64,000 bases of DNA from Bacillota bacterium (GCA_023405135.1 JAEXYZ010000042.1:3443-67442); one strand, 5' to 3'; counted from the stretch's first letter, positions 27,307-35,883 are shown. A program made the numbers and translations. The notes: generated by a model from the sequence alone, not told the origin.

Positions 27307-27335
27307 TTGTATTTATCCGTTTTTTTTAGTATAAT
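27307..27335 (+). promoter_or_regulatory. Promoter of rnpB
   Basis: TTGTAT (27307-27312), spacer of 17, TATAAT (27330-27335). The predicted start (about 27342) coincides with the first base-paired residues of the RNase P RNA. Confidence 0.8.
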
Positions 27336-27343
27336 ACTTTTAT

Positions 27344-27744
27344 CATAGTCAAATTCGAGTAATCGCTGCAACTCATTACGAAGTTGTAGAGGAAAGTCCA
27401 TGCTCACACGGCTCTGAGATGACCGTAGTGTTCGTGCTTACTGAAAAAATAAGGTAAGGCAAGCATAAGCTTGACGGCGGAAGGAAAACCTAAGTCTTTT
27501 GATATGGTTGACACTTCCTGAAAGTGCCACAGTGACGTAGCTTCATTGGAAACAGTGAAGGTGGAACGAGGTAAACCCCACGAGTGAGAAACCCAAATTA
27601 TGGTAGGGGCACTCTCCTGAAGGAACTGAACGGATGGAGGGACGAAAGATTTCTTTCGTAGATAGATGATTACTACCCGGTTCGTACGAGGTTTTTTAGC
27701 CGCTTGAGTACTCGGGAACAAAACATGGCTTATGAATTTCTATG
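27344..27744 (+). ncRNA. rnpB: RNase P RNA, bacterial type B
   Basis: The catalytic RNA of RNase P, which makes tRNA 5' ends. Diagnostic conserved strings are present in order: GAGGAAAGTCCATGCTC (27391-27407), AGTGCCACAGTGACG, GGTAAACCCC, GAGAAACCCAAAT, TAGATAGATGATTACT and ACAAAACATGGCTTA. P1 closes the molecule: CATAG and AAATTC near 27344-27356 pair with GAATTT and CTATG near 27733-27744. The arrangement is that of B. subtilis (type B). Confidence 0.97.
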
Positions 27745-27789
27745 ATTTTAAATTTTATTAAGTGATTGCCTCTTTCGGTTAGAGGGAAT

Positions 27790-27866
27790 ATAACGATAAA
27801 ATGTATTAAGAAATGTTCATTCGATTGGATGGACGTTTAAAGCTACGTAACCAATAAGAGCGTTAT
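27790..27866 (+). promoter_or_regulatory. Structured leader of the GGDEF-EAL gene (possible RNA switch)
   Basis: ATAACG (27790-27795) can pair with CGTTAT (27861-27866), enclosing an 11-pair hairpin AATGTTCATTC / GGATGGACGTT (27812-27837, loop GATT) and a free segment with CTACGTAACCAATAAGAG. A terminator follows 12 bases later. I do not see the hallmarks of the known c-di-GMP-I riboswitch (GCAAACC, CGCAAAGCC), so the class, if any, is unknown. It may also be simply the 3' spacer of rnpB. Confidence 0.4.
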
Positions 27867-27878
27867 GCTGATATTGAT

Positions 27879-27912
27879 AGGCTCTCCATCAATTTGGAGA
27901 GCCTTTCTTTTA
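27879..27912 (+). terminator. Intrinsic terminator upstream of the GGDEF-EAL gene
   Basis: AGGCTCTCC (27879-27887) pairs with GGAGAGCCT (27896-27904), loop ATCAATTT, then TTCTTTT. It lies 135 bases after mature rnpB and only 20 bases before the next start codon, so it may serve as attenuator. Confidence 0.88.
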
Positions 27913-27930
27913 GAGATAGGGAGAGTTTAG

Positions 27931-29670
27931 ATGAGGGAAGTAAACAATGAGATAACTAAGGAAAATAGTTATTATCCAGATCATGTTGTGATGAAAATTT
28001 TTGAAAATGTATCTGAAGGTATTATGGTAACAGATGTAGATAAAAAAATTTTAGTCGTAAATCCCGCATTTGAAATTGTGACCGGCTATAAAAGTGATGA
28101 GGTAGTTGGCAAAAAACCTACAATATTGCAATCAGGTGTTCATGAACGATCATTTTATAATGATATGTGGAAATGTATTTATGAACATGGCGTATGGCAA
28201 GGAGAAATATGGAACCGTCGTAAAACGGGCGATATTTATCCGGAGTGGCTAACGATTGTGCAAATAAAAGATAATTATGGAAACGTTACTAACTATTGTG
28301 GTATTTTTACTGACTTATCTGAAAGAAAAATAGTCGAAAGTGAACTAGAAAAACGTGCTTTAACTGATTCGTTAACTGAAGTAAATAATCGATTTGCTTA
28401 TTTAAAAAAGATGAATTCACTTTTGGAGTCCTCGAGTATTATATCAAATCAGGTTCAACACGCTGTATTCTTTTTAGATTTAGATCGATTTAAACAAGTA
28501 AATGATACACTTGGCCATACAACGGGTGATTTACTATTAGTTGAAATTGCACAGCGTATAAGAGATTTATTAGAACCTAAAGATATACTTGCAAGATATG
28601 GTGGAGATGAATTTGTTATTACATTAACGAATATAAACCATCCTAGAGAAGCGGCCAAATTTGCCGAAAAAGTCATCCGTGAGATTGAAAAGCCCGTTTT
28701 AATAAATAATCAAGAAATCTTTGTTTCAACAAGTATAGGAATAAGCATTTATCCGCATGATGGGGATACAACAGAAGAGCTTGTTAATCGAGCTGATAAA
28801 GCAATGTATTTTTCTAAACAAAATGGACGTAATGGTTTCTCATTTTATTTCGAAGACTTGAATATTGATACAAGGCGTGTAATCGTTCTTGATTCAGAAT
28901 TAAGAAAAGCGATTGAAAATCATGATTTCACGTTATATTATCAACCAAAAGTTAATATTGAATTAAATAAAGTTGTAGGATTAGAAGCGTTAGTACGATG
29001 GAACAATGAAAAATTAGGTTTCGTTTCGCCAGGAGAATTTATTCCATATGCAGAAGAAACAGGGCTTATTATTCCAATTAGTGAAATCATTTTGGAAAAA
29101 GCTTGTGAAGATTTGGCTAAACTAAGACTAGCTGGCTATTCGAAATTATCCATTGCCATCAATATTTCGAGCATCCACTTCCAACAACAAAACTTTTTAG
29201 ACTCAATCCAAAAAATATTGGAAAAAAATAATACATCTGCACAAAACTTTGAGATTGAAGTTACTGAAAGAACGGTAATGAATAGTGATGAAGATACGAT
29301 TCGAAAACTAGTTCGTCTTAAGCAATTAGGATTTAAGCTTTCGATTGATGACTTCGGAACTGGCTACTCATCTTTAAGTTATTTAGTTAGATTTCCGCTT
29401 GACTATTTAAAAATAGACCGTAGCTTTATACAACATATTGTAACATTAGATGATAAACAGGCTGTTGTAGATGCGATTATTCAAATGGCACACCGATTAA
29501 ACATGCAAGTAATAGCAGAGGGCGTTGAAAGTGTTCAACAACTGAACCTATTACAAGAAATGGGTTGTGATTATATTCAAGGATACTATTATAGTAAACC
29601 GGTCCCAATGGAGGGATTAATTGAATTTTTACAACTATGGGAATATGAACACCAAGGAGAAATTGAGTAA
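27931..29670 (+). CDS. PAS-GGDEF-EAL cyclic-di-GMP signalling protein
   Basis: A 579-residue soluble protein: PAS sensor (about 20-130, GIMVTDVDKKILVVNPAFE), GGDEF domain (ARYGGDEFVI near 220) and EAL domain (GLEALVRW near 350, DDFGTGYSSLSYL near 475). Both active-site signatures are intact, so it could make or break c-di-GMP; in such tandem proteins the EAL activity often dominates. The place of the GGDEF inhibitory RxxD site reads EPKD, so product inhibition is probably lost. No membrane segments. It lies between rnpB and ypsC and its stop overlaps the ypsC start. Confidence 0.93.
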   Translation: MREVNNEITKENSYYPDHVVMKIFENVSEGIMVTDVDKKILVVNPAFEIVTGYKSDEVVGKKPTILQSGVHERSFYNDMWKCIYEHGVWQGEIWNRRKTGDIYPEWLTIVQIKDNYGNVTNYCGIFTDLSERKIVESELEKRALTDSLTEVNNRFAYLKKMNSLLESSSIISNQVQHAVFFLDLDRFKQVNDTLGHTTGDLLLVEIAQRIRDLLEPKDILARYGGDEFVITLTNINHPREAAKFAEKVIREIEKPVLINNQEIFVSTSIGISIYPHDGDTTEELVNRADKAMYFSKQNGRNGFSFYFEDLNIDTRRVIVLDSELRKAIENHDFTLYYQPKVNIELNKVVGLEALVRWNNEKLGFVSPGEFIPYAEETGLIIPISEIILEKACEDLAKLRLAGYSKLSIAINISSIHFQQQNFLDSIQKILEKNNTSAQNFEIEVTERTVMNSDEDTIRKLVRLKQLGFKLSIDDFGTGYSSLSYLVRFPLDYLKIDRSFIQHIVTLDDKQAVVDAIIQMAHRLNMQVIAEGVESVQQLNLLQEMGCDYIQGYYYSKPVPMEGLIEFLQLWEYEHQGEIE

Positions 29671-30797
29671 TGACAAAATTTCAATTAGTAGCAACTGCTG
29701 CAATGGGTCTAGAATCAATTGTTGCAGAAGAAGTACAAGGATTAGGATACGAAACGCGAGTAGAAAATGGAAAAGTATATTTTGAAGGTGATGAGACGGC
29801 GATTGCAAGATGTAATCTATGGTTGCGTGTTGCAGATCGAGTAAAAATCGTCGTAGCAGAATTCCCAGCACATACTTTCGATGAGTTATTTGAGAGCACG
29901 AAAGCAATTGAATGGGAAAAATATTTACCTGTTGACGCAGCATTCCCTGTCTCAGGAAAATCGGTCAAATCTAAATTGTTCAGTGTTCCCGATTGTCAAG
30001 CAATCGTTAAAAAGGCAATTGTAGAACGTATGAAATTTCATTATAAACGTTTAGGGTTTTTAGACGAATCAGGTGCAACATATAAAATTGAAATTTCGAT
30101 TTTAAAGGATGTTGCAACATTAACGATTGATACATCAGGAGCTGGATTACATAAACGAGGTTACAGACAATCACAAGGGGAAGCTCCATTGAAAGAAACA
30201 TTAGCAGCAGCTTTAGTAAAAATTTCAAAATGGAGTCCGAGTAGACCATTTGTAGATCTATTTTGTGGTTCGGGTACAATTCCACTAGAAGCTGCAATGA
30301 TTGGACAAAATATCGCACCTGGATATAATCGTGATTTTATTTCAGAACAATGGAATTGGATGTCTTCAAAAATTTGGGATGATGCTCGTAATGAAGCAGA
30401 CGATTTAGCTAATTATGATCAACCTCTAGAAATTATCGGTTCAGATATTGACCATCGTATGATAACAATAGCGCAAAGCAATGCATTAGAAGCTGGGTTT
30501 GCAGATTTGATTACGTTTAAACAAATGCAAGCTTCAGACTTTACAACAAAGCTTATGGATGGCGTTATTATTTCAAATCCACCATATGGAGAACGTATCG
30601 GTGAAAAAGAAGCAATCGAACAAGTCATCCGTGAATTGGGAGCAGTTATGAAGCAATATCCAACTTGGTCTGTATATTTGCTTTCTTCGATGGAAAACCT
30701 TGAAGCATTGTATGGAAAACAAGCAACAAAAAAACGCAAATTATTTAACGGATTTATTCGCACTGACCTTTATCAATTTTGGGGTCAAAAATCGTAA
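29670..30797 (+). CDS. ypsC: THUMP-domain rRNA N2-guanine methyltransferase-like protein YpsC
   Basis: A 375-residue class I methyltransferase of the RlmL/YpsC group (UPF0020). The N-terminal THUMP RNA-binding domain covers about 45-155; the SAM-binding segment is VDLFCGSGTIPLEA (about 193-206), and the catalytic NPPY motif is SNPPYGERIG (about 303-312). It probably methylates guanine in 23S rRNA. The ATG overlaps the stop of the preceding gene (TAATG), suggesting coupled translation with the GGDEF-EAL protein, although homologs elsewhere are next to rnpB. Confidence 0.9.
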   Translation: MTKFQLVATAAMGLESIVAEEVQGLGYETRVENGKVYFEGDETAIARCNLWLRVADRVKIVVAEFPAHTFDELFESTKAIEWEKYLPVDAAFPVSGKSVKSKLFSVPDCQAIVKKAIVERMKFHYKRLGFLDESGATYKIEISILKDVATLTIDTSGAGLHKRGYRQSQGEAPLKETLAAALVKISKWSPSRPFVDLFCGSGTIPLEAAMIGQNIAPGYNRDFISEQWNWMSSKIWDDARNEADDLANYDQPLEIIGSDIDHRMITIAQSNALEAGFADLITFKQMQASDFTTKLMDGVIISNPPYGERIGEKEAIEQVIRELGAVMKQYPTWSVYLLSSMENLEALYGKQATKKRKLFNGFIRTDLYQFWGQKS

Positions 30798-30906
30798 CTA
30801 GTAAATAGTTACTGAACTGAATACAATACTTTAAACGGAAGGATGAAACATTCCTTCCGTTTCGAATGTCTAAAATAGACATGTTGAATTGAAGGAGTTA
30901 AAAATA

Positions 30907-32808
30907 ATGAGACAGTCTTTACCATTTGAATTATCGAAAGATCGCTCTTTTTTTGAATCCTTTGGCGATTGGCTGGGCGATGTATTATATGATGAATTGC
31001 CAGAAAAAGGATTTGAATGTCGTGACGAACAAATTTTCATGGCATACCAAATCGAACAGGCATTAAAGGAAAAAAATGTACTATTTGCTGAAGCAGGTGT
31101 TGGAACAGGGAAAACAATCGCCTACTTATTACCTGCAATATCCTATGCACGCTATACAGGTAGACCAGCATTAGTAGCGTGTGCAGATGAAACGTTAATT
31201 GACCAACTCGTTAAAGAGGGCGGCGACATTTATAAACTAACAGAGCATCTTGGATTAACAATTGATGTTCGATTAGCAAAATCACGAAATCAATATTTAT
31301 GTCTAAAACGTTTTGAAGAAGCAGAAAAAGTGGTAACAGAAGAATGGATTGATGATATCGCAATGACGATTCCAGACAGTGTGTACAGTCAAGGGTCAAT
31401 GTTGACAGTTAATCCATATGGTGTACGAAGTGATTATCCTACAGTAAGTGATGAGGATTGGCAAAAAGTTAATTTTAATGCAATTATGCAATGTTCTGTT
31501 TGTGATATGCGCAACCGTTGTGGGTTAACATTACATCGTTCCCATTATCGACAATCTTCGGATTTAATTATTTGTTCTCAAGATTTTTTAATGGAGCATT
31601 TAGCAACAAAGGAATCACGAGAACGAGAAGGTCAATTGCCTTTATTACCAGAAGTTTCAATGATTGTTTTAGATGAAGGACATCTTCTAGAATATGCAGC
31701 ACAAAAAGCAATGACTGTTAAAGTACAAAGCCATACAATTGTGAATTTGTTAGAACGCCTTATGGTTGATGGAGTTCGTGAAAGAACTTTGTATGCAATG
31801 GAAAAATTACAAGACGATCATGAATTATTTTTTGATCAGCTTCGAGATGATGTTGTCCCTTCTGAAGAAGACCGAAAAACAATCCAAAAATCACAGCGTC
31901 TGTTAGCATTAGGAAAACAATTAATTAAAGATGTTGAGCAACTACTGGAAGATTTTGTATTTGAATCTGAATTGTATATGATTCCTGAATACGAACTAAA
32001 CATGGCTGAAGAGTTTTTAGAACAATATGAATCGGCTATTCGGATTTTTGTTGCTCAAGGTGATGCGGTAGATTGGTTAGAAGAAACAGATGGGGAAGAA
32101 ACGTTAGTTATTATGCCAAGACTTATAACTGATGTGCTTGAAGAAAAATTATTCTCAAAGAAAATACCAATTGTGTTCTCTTCTGCTACATTATCTGTTA
32201 ATAAAGACTTTTCATATATCGCCTATAGTTTAGGTATTAAAAAATATCAGTCCTTTAGTGTACCTTCACCATTTGATTATGATGAAGTAATGAAAATTTA
32301 CTTACATGAAGTAGAACAAAAACAAAAAGTGGCGAAAGTAGAGCAACTGTTAAAAGATGGCCAGAAGACGTTAATTTTATTTAAATCTAAACAAGCAATG
32401 CTTTCATTTAAATCGAATTTATCAATGATGGCGCGGTTAACAGTCGCTTTTGAAGGAGACCGTGAATTATCGGCAATTATTCGTGATTTCCAAGAGGGTA
32501 CTGTTAAAACGTTATGTTCGTATCATTTATGGGAAGGGTTAGATTTACCAGAAGAAGCATTAACACGTGTGATTATTTTCGACTTACCATTCCCACCACA
32601 TGATCCATTATTTGATGCAAAACGAGCTTTTGCTGAAAATTCATTTGAAGAAGTGGAATTACCGTTTATGCAACTACGATTGCAGCAAGGGATGGGTCGA
32701 CTAATTCGTACTTCGAATGATTATGGTGATATCCATATTCTACTAAATGAAGAAGAGAAAAAACTTATTCCAGAATTTATTGATATCCTACCTGTACAAC
32801 CTAAATAA
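30907..32808 (+). CDS. ypvA: DinG/XPD-like DNA helicase with Fe-S cluster (YpvA)
   Basis: A 633-residue superfamily 2 helicase without exonuclease domain. Walker A is AEAGVGTGKT (about 62-71); the Fe-S cysteines are in NQYLCLKR (about 131) and CSVCDMRNRC (about 195-204), four in all; motif II is DEGH (VLDEGHLL) rather than DEAH; the C-terminal motifs are LWEGLDLPEEAL and GMGRLIRT. Fe-S DinG-type helicases unwind 5'-3' and resolve R-loops or unusual structures. The open frame begins at a TTG at 30889, but the ATG at 30907 has AAGGAG 9 bases before it. Confidence 0.9.
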   Translation: MRQSLPFELSKDRSFFESFGDWLGDVLYDELPEKGFECRDEQIFMAYQIEQALKEKNVLFAEAGVGTGKTIAYLLPAISYARYTGRPALVACADETLIDQLVKEGGDIYKLTEHLGLTIDVRLAKSRNQYLCLKRFEEAEKVVTEEWIDDIAMTIPDSVYSQGSMLTVNPYGVRSDYPTVSDEDWQKVNFNAIMQCSVCDMRNRCGLTLHRSHYRQSSDLIICSQDFLMEHLATKESREREGQLPLLPEVSMIVLDEGHLLEYAAQKAMTVKVQSHTIVNLLERLMVDGVRERTLYAMEKLQDDHELFFDQLRDDVVPSEEDRKTIQKSQRLLALGKQLIKDVEQLLEDFVFESELYMIPEYELNMAEEFLEQYESAIRIFVAQGDAVDWLEETDGEETLVIMPRLITDVLEEKLFSKKIPIVFSSATLSVNKDFSYIAYSLGIKKYQSFSVPSPFDYDEVMKIYLHEVEQKQKVAKVEQLLKDGQKTLILFKSKQAMLSFKSNLSMMARLTVAFEGDRELSAIIRDFQEGTVKTLCSYHLWEGLDLPEEALTRVIIFDLPFPPHDPLFDAKRAFAENSFEEVELPFMQLRLQQGMGRLIRTSNDYGDIHILLNEEEKKLIPEFIDILPVQPK

Positions 32809-32811
32809 CTT

Positions 32812-32852
32812 AAAAGCAAAAGGTCAAATATAGGGGACCTTTTGCTTTTTTA
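32812..32852 (+). terminator. Intrinsic terminator after the helicase gene
   Basis: AAAAGCAAAAGGTC (32812-32825) pairs with GACCTTTTGCTTTT (32836-32849), followed by more T. Confidence 0.92.
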
Positions 32853-33084
32853 TATCCTTTCAAACAATTTCTATATTTCTATTTTAATAGTTTTAATAAT
32901 AAGGAGAGGAAGTTGACAAACTCAATTTAAAGTTGTATTTAAAAAGAATGTTTTAAGGGGAATAAAATCATTGAATAATGATTTTAAATATTTTAAAATT
33001 GTTTTCATGTGGAGAAAGTGAAAACCCCTCCCAAAGTTGGAAGGGGATGCTTATAAATTTTAAGGTTGTTGACTAGATATTAGA
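32853..33084. other. Intergenic region with possible short transcript
   Basis: TTGACA at 32913 with TATTTA 17 bases on is a weak promoter candidate; AAGGGGA at 32956 precedes two very short frames (TTG, 16 codons; ATG, 31 codons), neither convincing. A hairpin CCCCTCC / GGAAGGGG at about 33026-33049 follows, without a T-run. I see no gene I can support here. Confidence 0.3.
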
Positions 33085-33200
33085 TGTACTTGCTACGCTT
33101 TTCTTGATGTCTAGCTACGGGGGCTAGCTATACCACAAGGTCGTCCACGGGTAGCGAAAGTACCTCGCTTATCGCAACTAAGGAACGTACTACGCTTTTC
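33085..33200. repeat. GC-richer intergenic element flanked by CTACGCTTTTCTTG
   Basis: CTACGCTTTTCTTG occurs at about 33093 and again at about 33192, bracketing a GC-richer stretch with GCTAGCTA/TAGC and ACCC/GGGT pairings. On the minus strand it reads AAGAAAAGCG, like the starts of the elements at 15446 and 22531. It lies just after the 3' end of the cba operon and may be a remnant of the same repeat family. Confidence 0.4.
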
Positions 33201-33203
33201 TTG

Positions 33204-34919
33204 TTACCAGAATTTGTAGCCTACTGATCCAAGTGGTGAGTTGTTAATAATGTCTATAATTGGAACAGTGTAAGCAATTAAAATTAATGCTACTAAAATT
33301 ACGCCCCAAACTTTGAAGTTTTCTAGAATAGCAGGGGATTTACCTGCGCCTTCTGCAACTTCACCAACAGGGAATTCTTCTTCTCCTTTTGGTGCAAACC
33401 AAAGTAAATTTACGACAACGCCGATGATAAGAAGAATTGTAATGAATAGAATTGTACCGCCAACTGCTTGAGCAATTTGGTAAGAAATCCATTCAGTAGC
33501 TTGTTCTGAACCACCGTAAGTAGAATACTCGGAACGACGAGGTGCTCCTAGTAAACCAGCAATATGCATTGCACCAGACATGATGAACATACCGACAGCC
33601 CACATAATACCTGTAATATTTGCTAAAGTATTTAATTGAGGTGTTAGCTTACGTCCAGTTAAATGTGGAATTAACCAGAAGGCTGCACCAAAGTAAGTTA
33701 AAACAACTGCTGTTGCAACTGTTAAATGGAAGTGACCAGTTACCCAAATCGTATTATGAATTAATTCATTCATTTGATAAGATGCATTGACAATACCGCC
33801 AGCACCACCAGGGATGAATGCAACCATACCGATAAATGGAACTAGGAAACGGCAATCTTTCCAAGGTAATTGTTTAAACCAACCCATAACACCTTTGCCA
33901 CCAAGTTCGCGTCCGCGTAATTCAAATGTTGCGAACATTGAGAAGGCAGTCATTAATGATGGAACAACAACAAAGAATGTTAAAACAGTTTGTAAGAATT
34001 TCCAAAATCCGTCGATACCAGGTTCAGTAAATTGATGGTGAATACCAACTGGAACAGAAAGGATTAAGAATAACATAAACGATAAACGAGATAATGCATC
34101 TGAGAAAATTTTACCGCCAATTACTTTCGGAATTACAACATACCAAATCATATATGCAGGTAATAACCAGAAATATACAAGTGCATGACCGAAATACCAG
34201 AATAAAGTACGAGTTAATAATACATCAATACGTTCAATTAAACCTAAAGACCAAGGAAGTAGTTGGAATAATACTTCAGTTGCAACACCTAAAGTTGCTA
34301 CAAACCACATTAAATTGTTTACTATAGCCATAAAAGTTAATAGTGGTGAAGTTTGACCTTTATTTTCTTTACGCCATTGTGCATAACGCATTGCTTGTGC
34401 TAAACATTCAATCCAAGATCCAACAACAACTAGAGTTAAACCTAAATAGAAAATCCAGTGTGCTTTAAGTGGGGCATAGAATGTATAAAGTACTGTTGCT
34501 TCATTTAATAAAACCATAGTAGCAGCTGCGATTGTACCAATAGTCATTAACCAGAAACCAATCCAACCTAAATTGCGTTGAGTATTAGAAAGGGCACCTG
34601 CTGTACGACTAACTGCTGCGAATTGGAATCCCATAATAAAGAAAGTAGTTAATATAAGACCTAATAATACGCCATGTACTGTCAATACTTGATAATAACC
34701 GATTCCAAATGGAAGTTTAAATTGTCCTGAACGAACAAATACTTGAAGTAAACCTGCTAAACCTCCGACTAAAAGAGCTGTAAATGCTACATAAATATGG
34801 GCTAATGAAAGTTTTGCATCTTTTTTATCAACTTTCACTATATTATTTTTAGTGTTTGATTTATTTGAATTATTTGTTTGATTTATTTGGACTTCTTTAT
34901 TAGTGACTGCTGTTGTCAT
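33204..34919 (-). CDS. cbaA: ba3-type cytochrome c oxidase subunit I
   Basis: The 571-residue catalytic subunit of a B-type haem-copper oxidase, with about 13 membrane helices. Haem and CuB ligands are seen in TVHGVLLG (helix 2 His), YFGHALVYFWLLPAY (CuB His and the cross-linked Tyr), IHHQF (two CuB His) and TGHFHL (haem ligands). The helix with the Glu of A-type enzymes is missing, as expected for ba3. A polar, Asn/Lys-rich N-terminal tail of about 35 residues precedes helix 1. These enzymes work at low oxygen. Start overlaps cbaB by 20 bases. Confidence 0.93.
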   Translation of the reverse strand: MTTAVTNKEVQINQTNNSNKSNTKNNIVKVDKKDAKLSLAHIYVAFTALLVGGLAGLLQVFVRSGQFKLPFGIGYYQVLTVHGVLLGLILTTFFIMGFQFAAVSRTAGALSNTQRNLGWIGFWLMTIGTIAAATMVLLNEATVLYTFYAPLKAHWIFYLGLTLVVVGSWIECLAQAMRYAQWRKENKGQTSPLLTFMAIVNNLMWFVATLGVATEVLFQLLPWSLGLIERIDVLLTRTLFWYFGHALVYFWLLPAYMIWYVVIPKVIGGKIFSDALSRLSFMLFLILSVPVGIHHQFTEPGIDGFWKFLQTVLTFFVVVPSLMTAFSMFATFELRGRELGGKGVMGWFKQLPWKDCRFLVPFIGMVAFIPGGAGGIVNASYQMNELIHNTIWVTGHFHLTVATAVVLTYFGAAFWLIPHLTGRKLTPQLNTLANITGIMWAVGMFIMSGAMHIAGLLGAPRRSEYSTYGGSEQATEWISYQIAQAVGGTILFITILLIIGVVVNLLWFAPKGEEEFPVGEVAEGAGKSPAILENFKVWGVILVALILIAYTVPIIDIINNSPLGSVGYKFW

Positions 34920-35397
34920 GAGAGTCCACCACCTTTAATGTAGAATACATCATTGCGTGACCAGTACCGCAATATTCATTACATACGATTGTATATTCGC
35001 CAGCTTTATCAACCGTAGCAATTTTTTCTGAAACATAACCAGGTTCTAACATCATATTAATATTAGTACCTGCAACCTCAAAACCGTGAACGACGTCTTT
35101 AGTTGTAGCAACGAATCTTACTTTTGATCCGACAGGTATTTCAATTTCCATTGGATTATAATTAAATGCCGAAGCAACTAATACAACTTCATAATCCCAG
35201 TCTTTTCCTTCAACTTTATGAACGCCTGGGTTATCGAATGGAGCAATTTCATCTACCTTTTCATAGTTAATTGTCCATTTCGAATTATTTGGATGCGTGC
35301 CTGCGTGAAAGGCACTTACACCAATAATAATAAGGAATGCAATCAGTGTACCTGTACCGAATACAAGCCACCATTTCTCATACTTGTGTATGTGCAT
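34900..35397 (-). CDS. cbaB: ba3-type cytochrome c oxidase subunit II (CuA)
   Basis: A 165-residue subunit II with one N-terminal helix (about 9-30) and a cupredoxin domain outside. The CuA ligands are complete: VVHGFEV (His), and CNEYCGTGHAMM (Cys, Glu, Cys, His, Met). It takes electrons from cytochrome c and passes them to haem b of subunit I. TAGGAGGGA precedes the ATG. It lies between the small subunit IIa and subunit I. Confidence 0.94.
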   Translation of the reverse strand: MHIHKYEKWWLVFGTGTLIAFLIIIGVSAFHAGTHPNNSKWTINYEKVDEIAPFDNPGVHKVEGKDWDYEVVLVASAFNYNPMEIEIPVGSKVRFVATTKDVVHGFEVAGTNINMMLEPGYVSEKIATVDKAGEYTIVCNEYCGTGHAMMYSTLKVVDSHDNSSH

Positions 35398-35435
35398 TGT
35401 AGAGTTCCCTCCTATAATAAATATTCGACTTACTT

Positions 35436-35558
35436 TTAAAAACGATCAATGAATAAATTGAAGCAAAGAGCCCAAACGACGATAATGACAATTCCGATTC
35501 CAAAGGTAGCATAAAGTGTACCTTTTAAATTGTCATCGGATTTTTTTTGGTTTGCCAT
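35436..35558 (-). CDS. cbaD: Cytochrome c oxidase subunit IIa (short single-helix subunit)
   Basis: A 40-residue frame (starts MANQKKSDDNLKGTLYATFG) with one membrane helix at about 17-35 (ATFGIGIVIIVVWALCFNLF). It is preceded by a perfect GGAGGGAGA and stands first in the cba operon, 38 bases before cbaB. Subunit IIa of ba3 oxidases is of this size and supplies the membrane helix missing from subunit II. Too short for many gene finders. Confidence 0.85.
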   Translation of the reverse strand: MANQKKSDDNLKGTLYATFGIGIVIIVVWALCFNLFIDRF

Positions 35559-35601
35559 GTCTCTCCCTCCTAAACGATAAAAATATTTATTTTACGAACC
35601 C

Positions 35602-35644
35602 ATCATATAAGAAAAAGAGGGAGCAAGATGTGATAAAAATCACA
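35602..35644 (-). promoter_or_regulatory. CRP/FNR-type operator and promoter of the cba operon
   Basis: TGTGATAAAAATCACA (35629-35644) is an exact TGTGA-N6-TCACA palindrome, the consensus of Bacillus Fnr. On the minus strand a TATGAT -10 lies at 35607-35602, giving a start near 35595, so the operator centre is at -41.5, the position used by FNR-family activators. No -35 is seen. A low-oxygen oxidase is a natural target. Another CRP/FNR-family regulator could bind the same site. Confidence 0.75.
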
Positions 35645-35709
35645 CTTCGACAATTCAAATGTGAAATTAATGTGAAAGCTATTATTTCCTGCATGAAACG
35701 ACAAATAGT

Positions 35710-35740
35710 AGCCGTCCCAAAAAATCATTTGGGAACGGCT
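35710..35740. terminator. Hairpin in the cba-cheX gap
   Basis: AGCCGT-CCCAAA (35710-35721) pairs with TTTGGGAACGGCT (35728-35740) with one bulge. No T-run on the plus strand. It overlaps the left edge of the repeat at 35725. Possibly a terminator remnant. Confidence 0.45.
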
Positions 35741-35800
35741 CTTGTATCAGACACTTTGCTTTCATTACAGATAAATTTCAGCGAGGATACGAAGGACTAT
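35725..35800. repeat. Interspersed ~75-bp intergenic repeat, copy A
   Basis: From TCATTT through AACGGC, TTGTATC, TACAGATAAATT and ACGAAG this stretch aligns nearly without gaps to 59846-59920 at roughly 75% identity. Neither copy has a gene with a ribosome site. In both cases a strong hairpin follows within about 50 bases. Confidence 0.7.
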
Positions 35801-35840
35801 AGAAGAAATATTTTTAAGCAAACAGTTACAATAAAAGAGA

Positions 35841-35883
35841 ATAGGCTGTCCCGAAATTTTCAGTTTCGAGACAGCCTATTTTC
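35841..35883. terminator. Strong hairpin / bidirectional terminator
   Basis: ATAGGCTGTCCCGAAA (35841-35856) pairs with TTTCGAGACAGCCTAT (35864-35879), one G-U, then TTTT. A further hairpin CTGTTCA/TGAACAG lies at about 35930-35955 next to the cheX 3' end. Confidence 0.65.

Noticed and set aside
27404..27721. 105-codon minus-strand frame
   Set aside because: It lies wholly within the RNase P RNA gene, on the opposite strand, and has no independent support.
27745..27930. Known c-di-GMP-I riboswitch before the GGDEF-EAL gene
   Set aside because: The conserved GCAAACC and ACGCAAAGCC strings are missing, so I kept it only as an unclassified structured leader.
32946..33069. Short peptides of 16 and 31 codons after the helicase gene
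   Set aside because: Ribosome-site spacing is poor for the 31-codon frame, the promoter -10 is weak, and neither frame shows a recognisable pattern.
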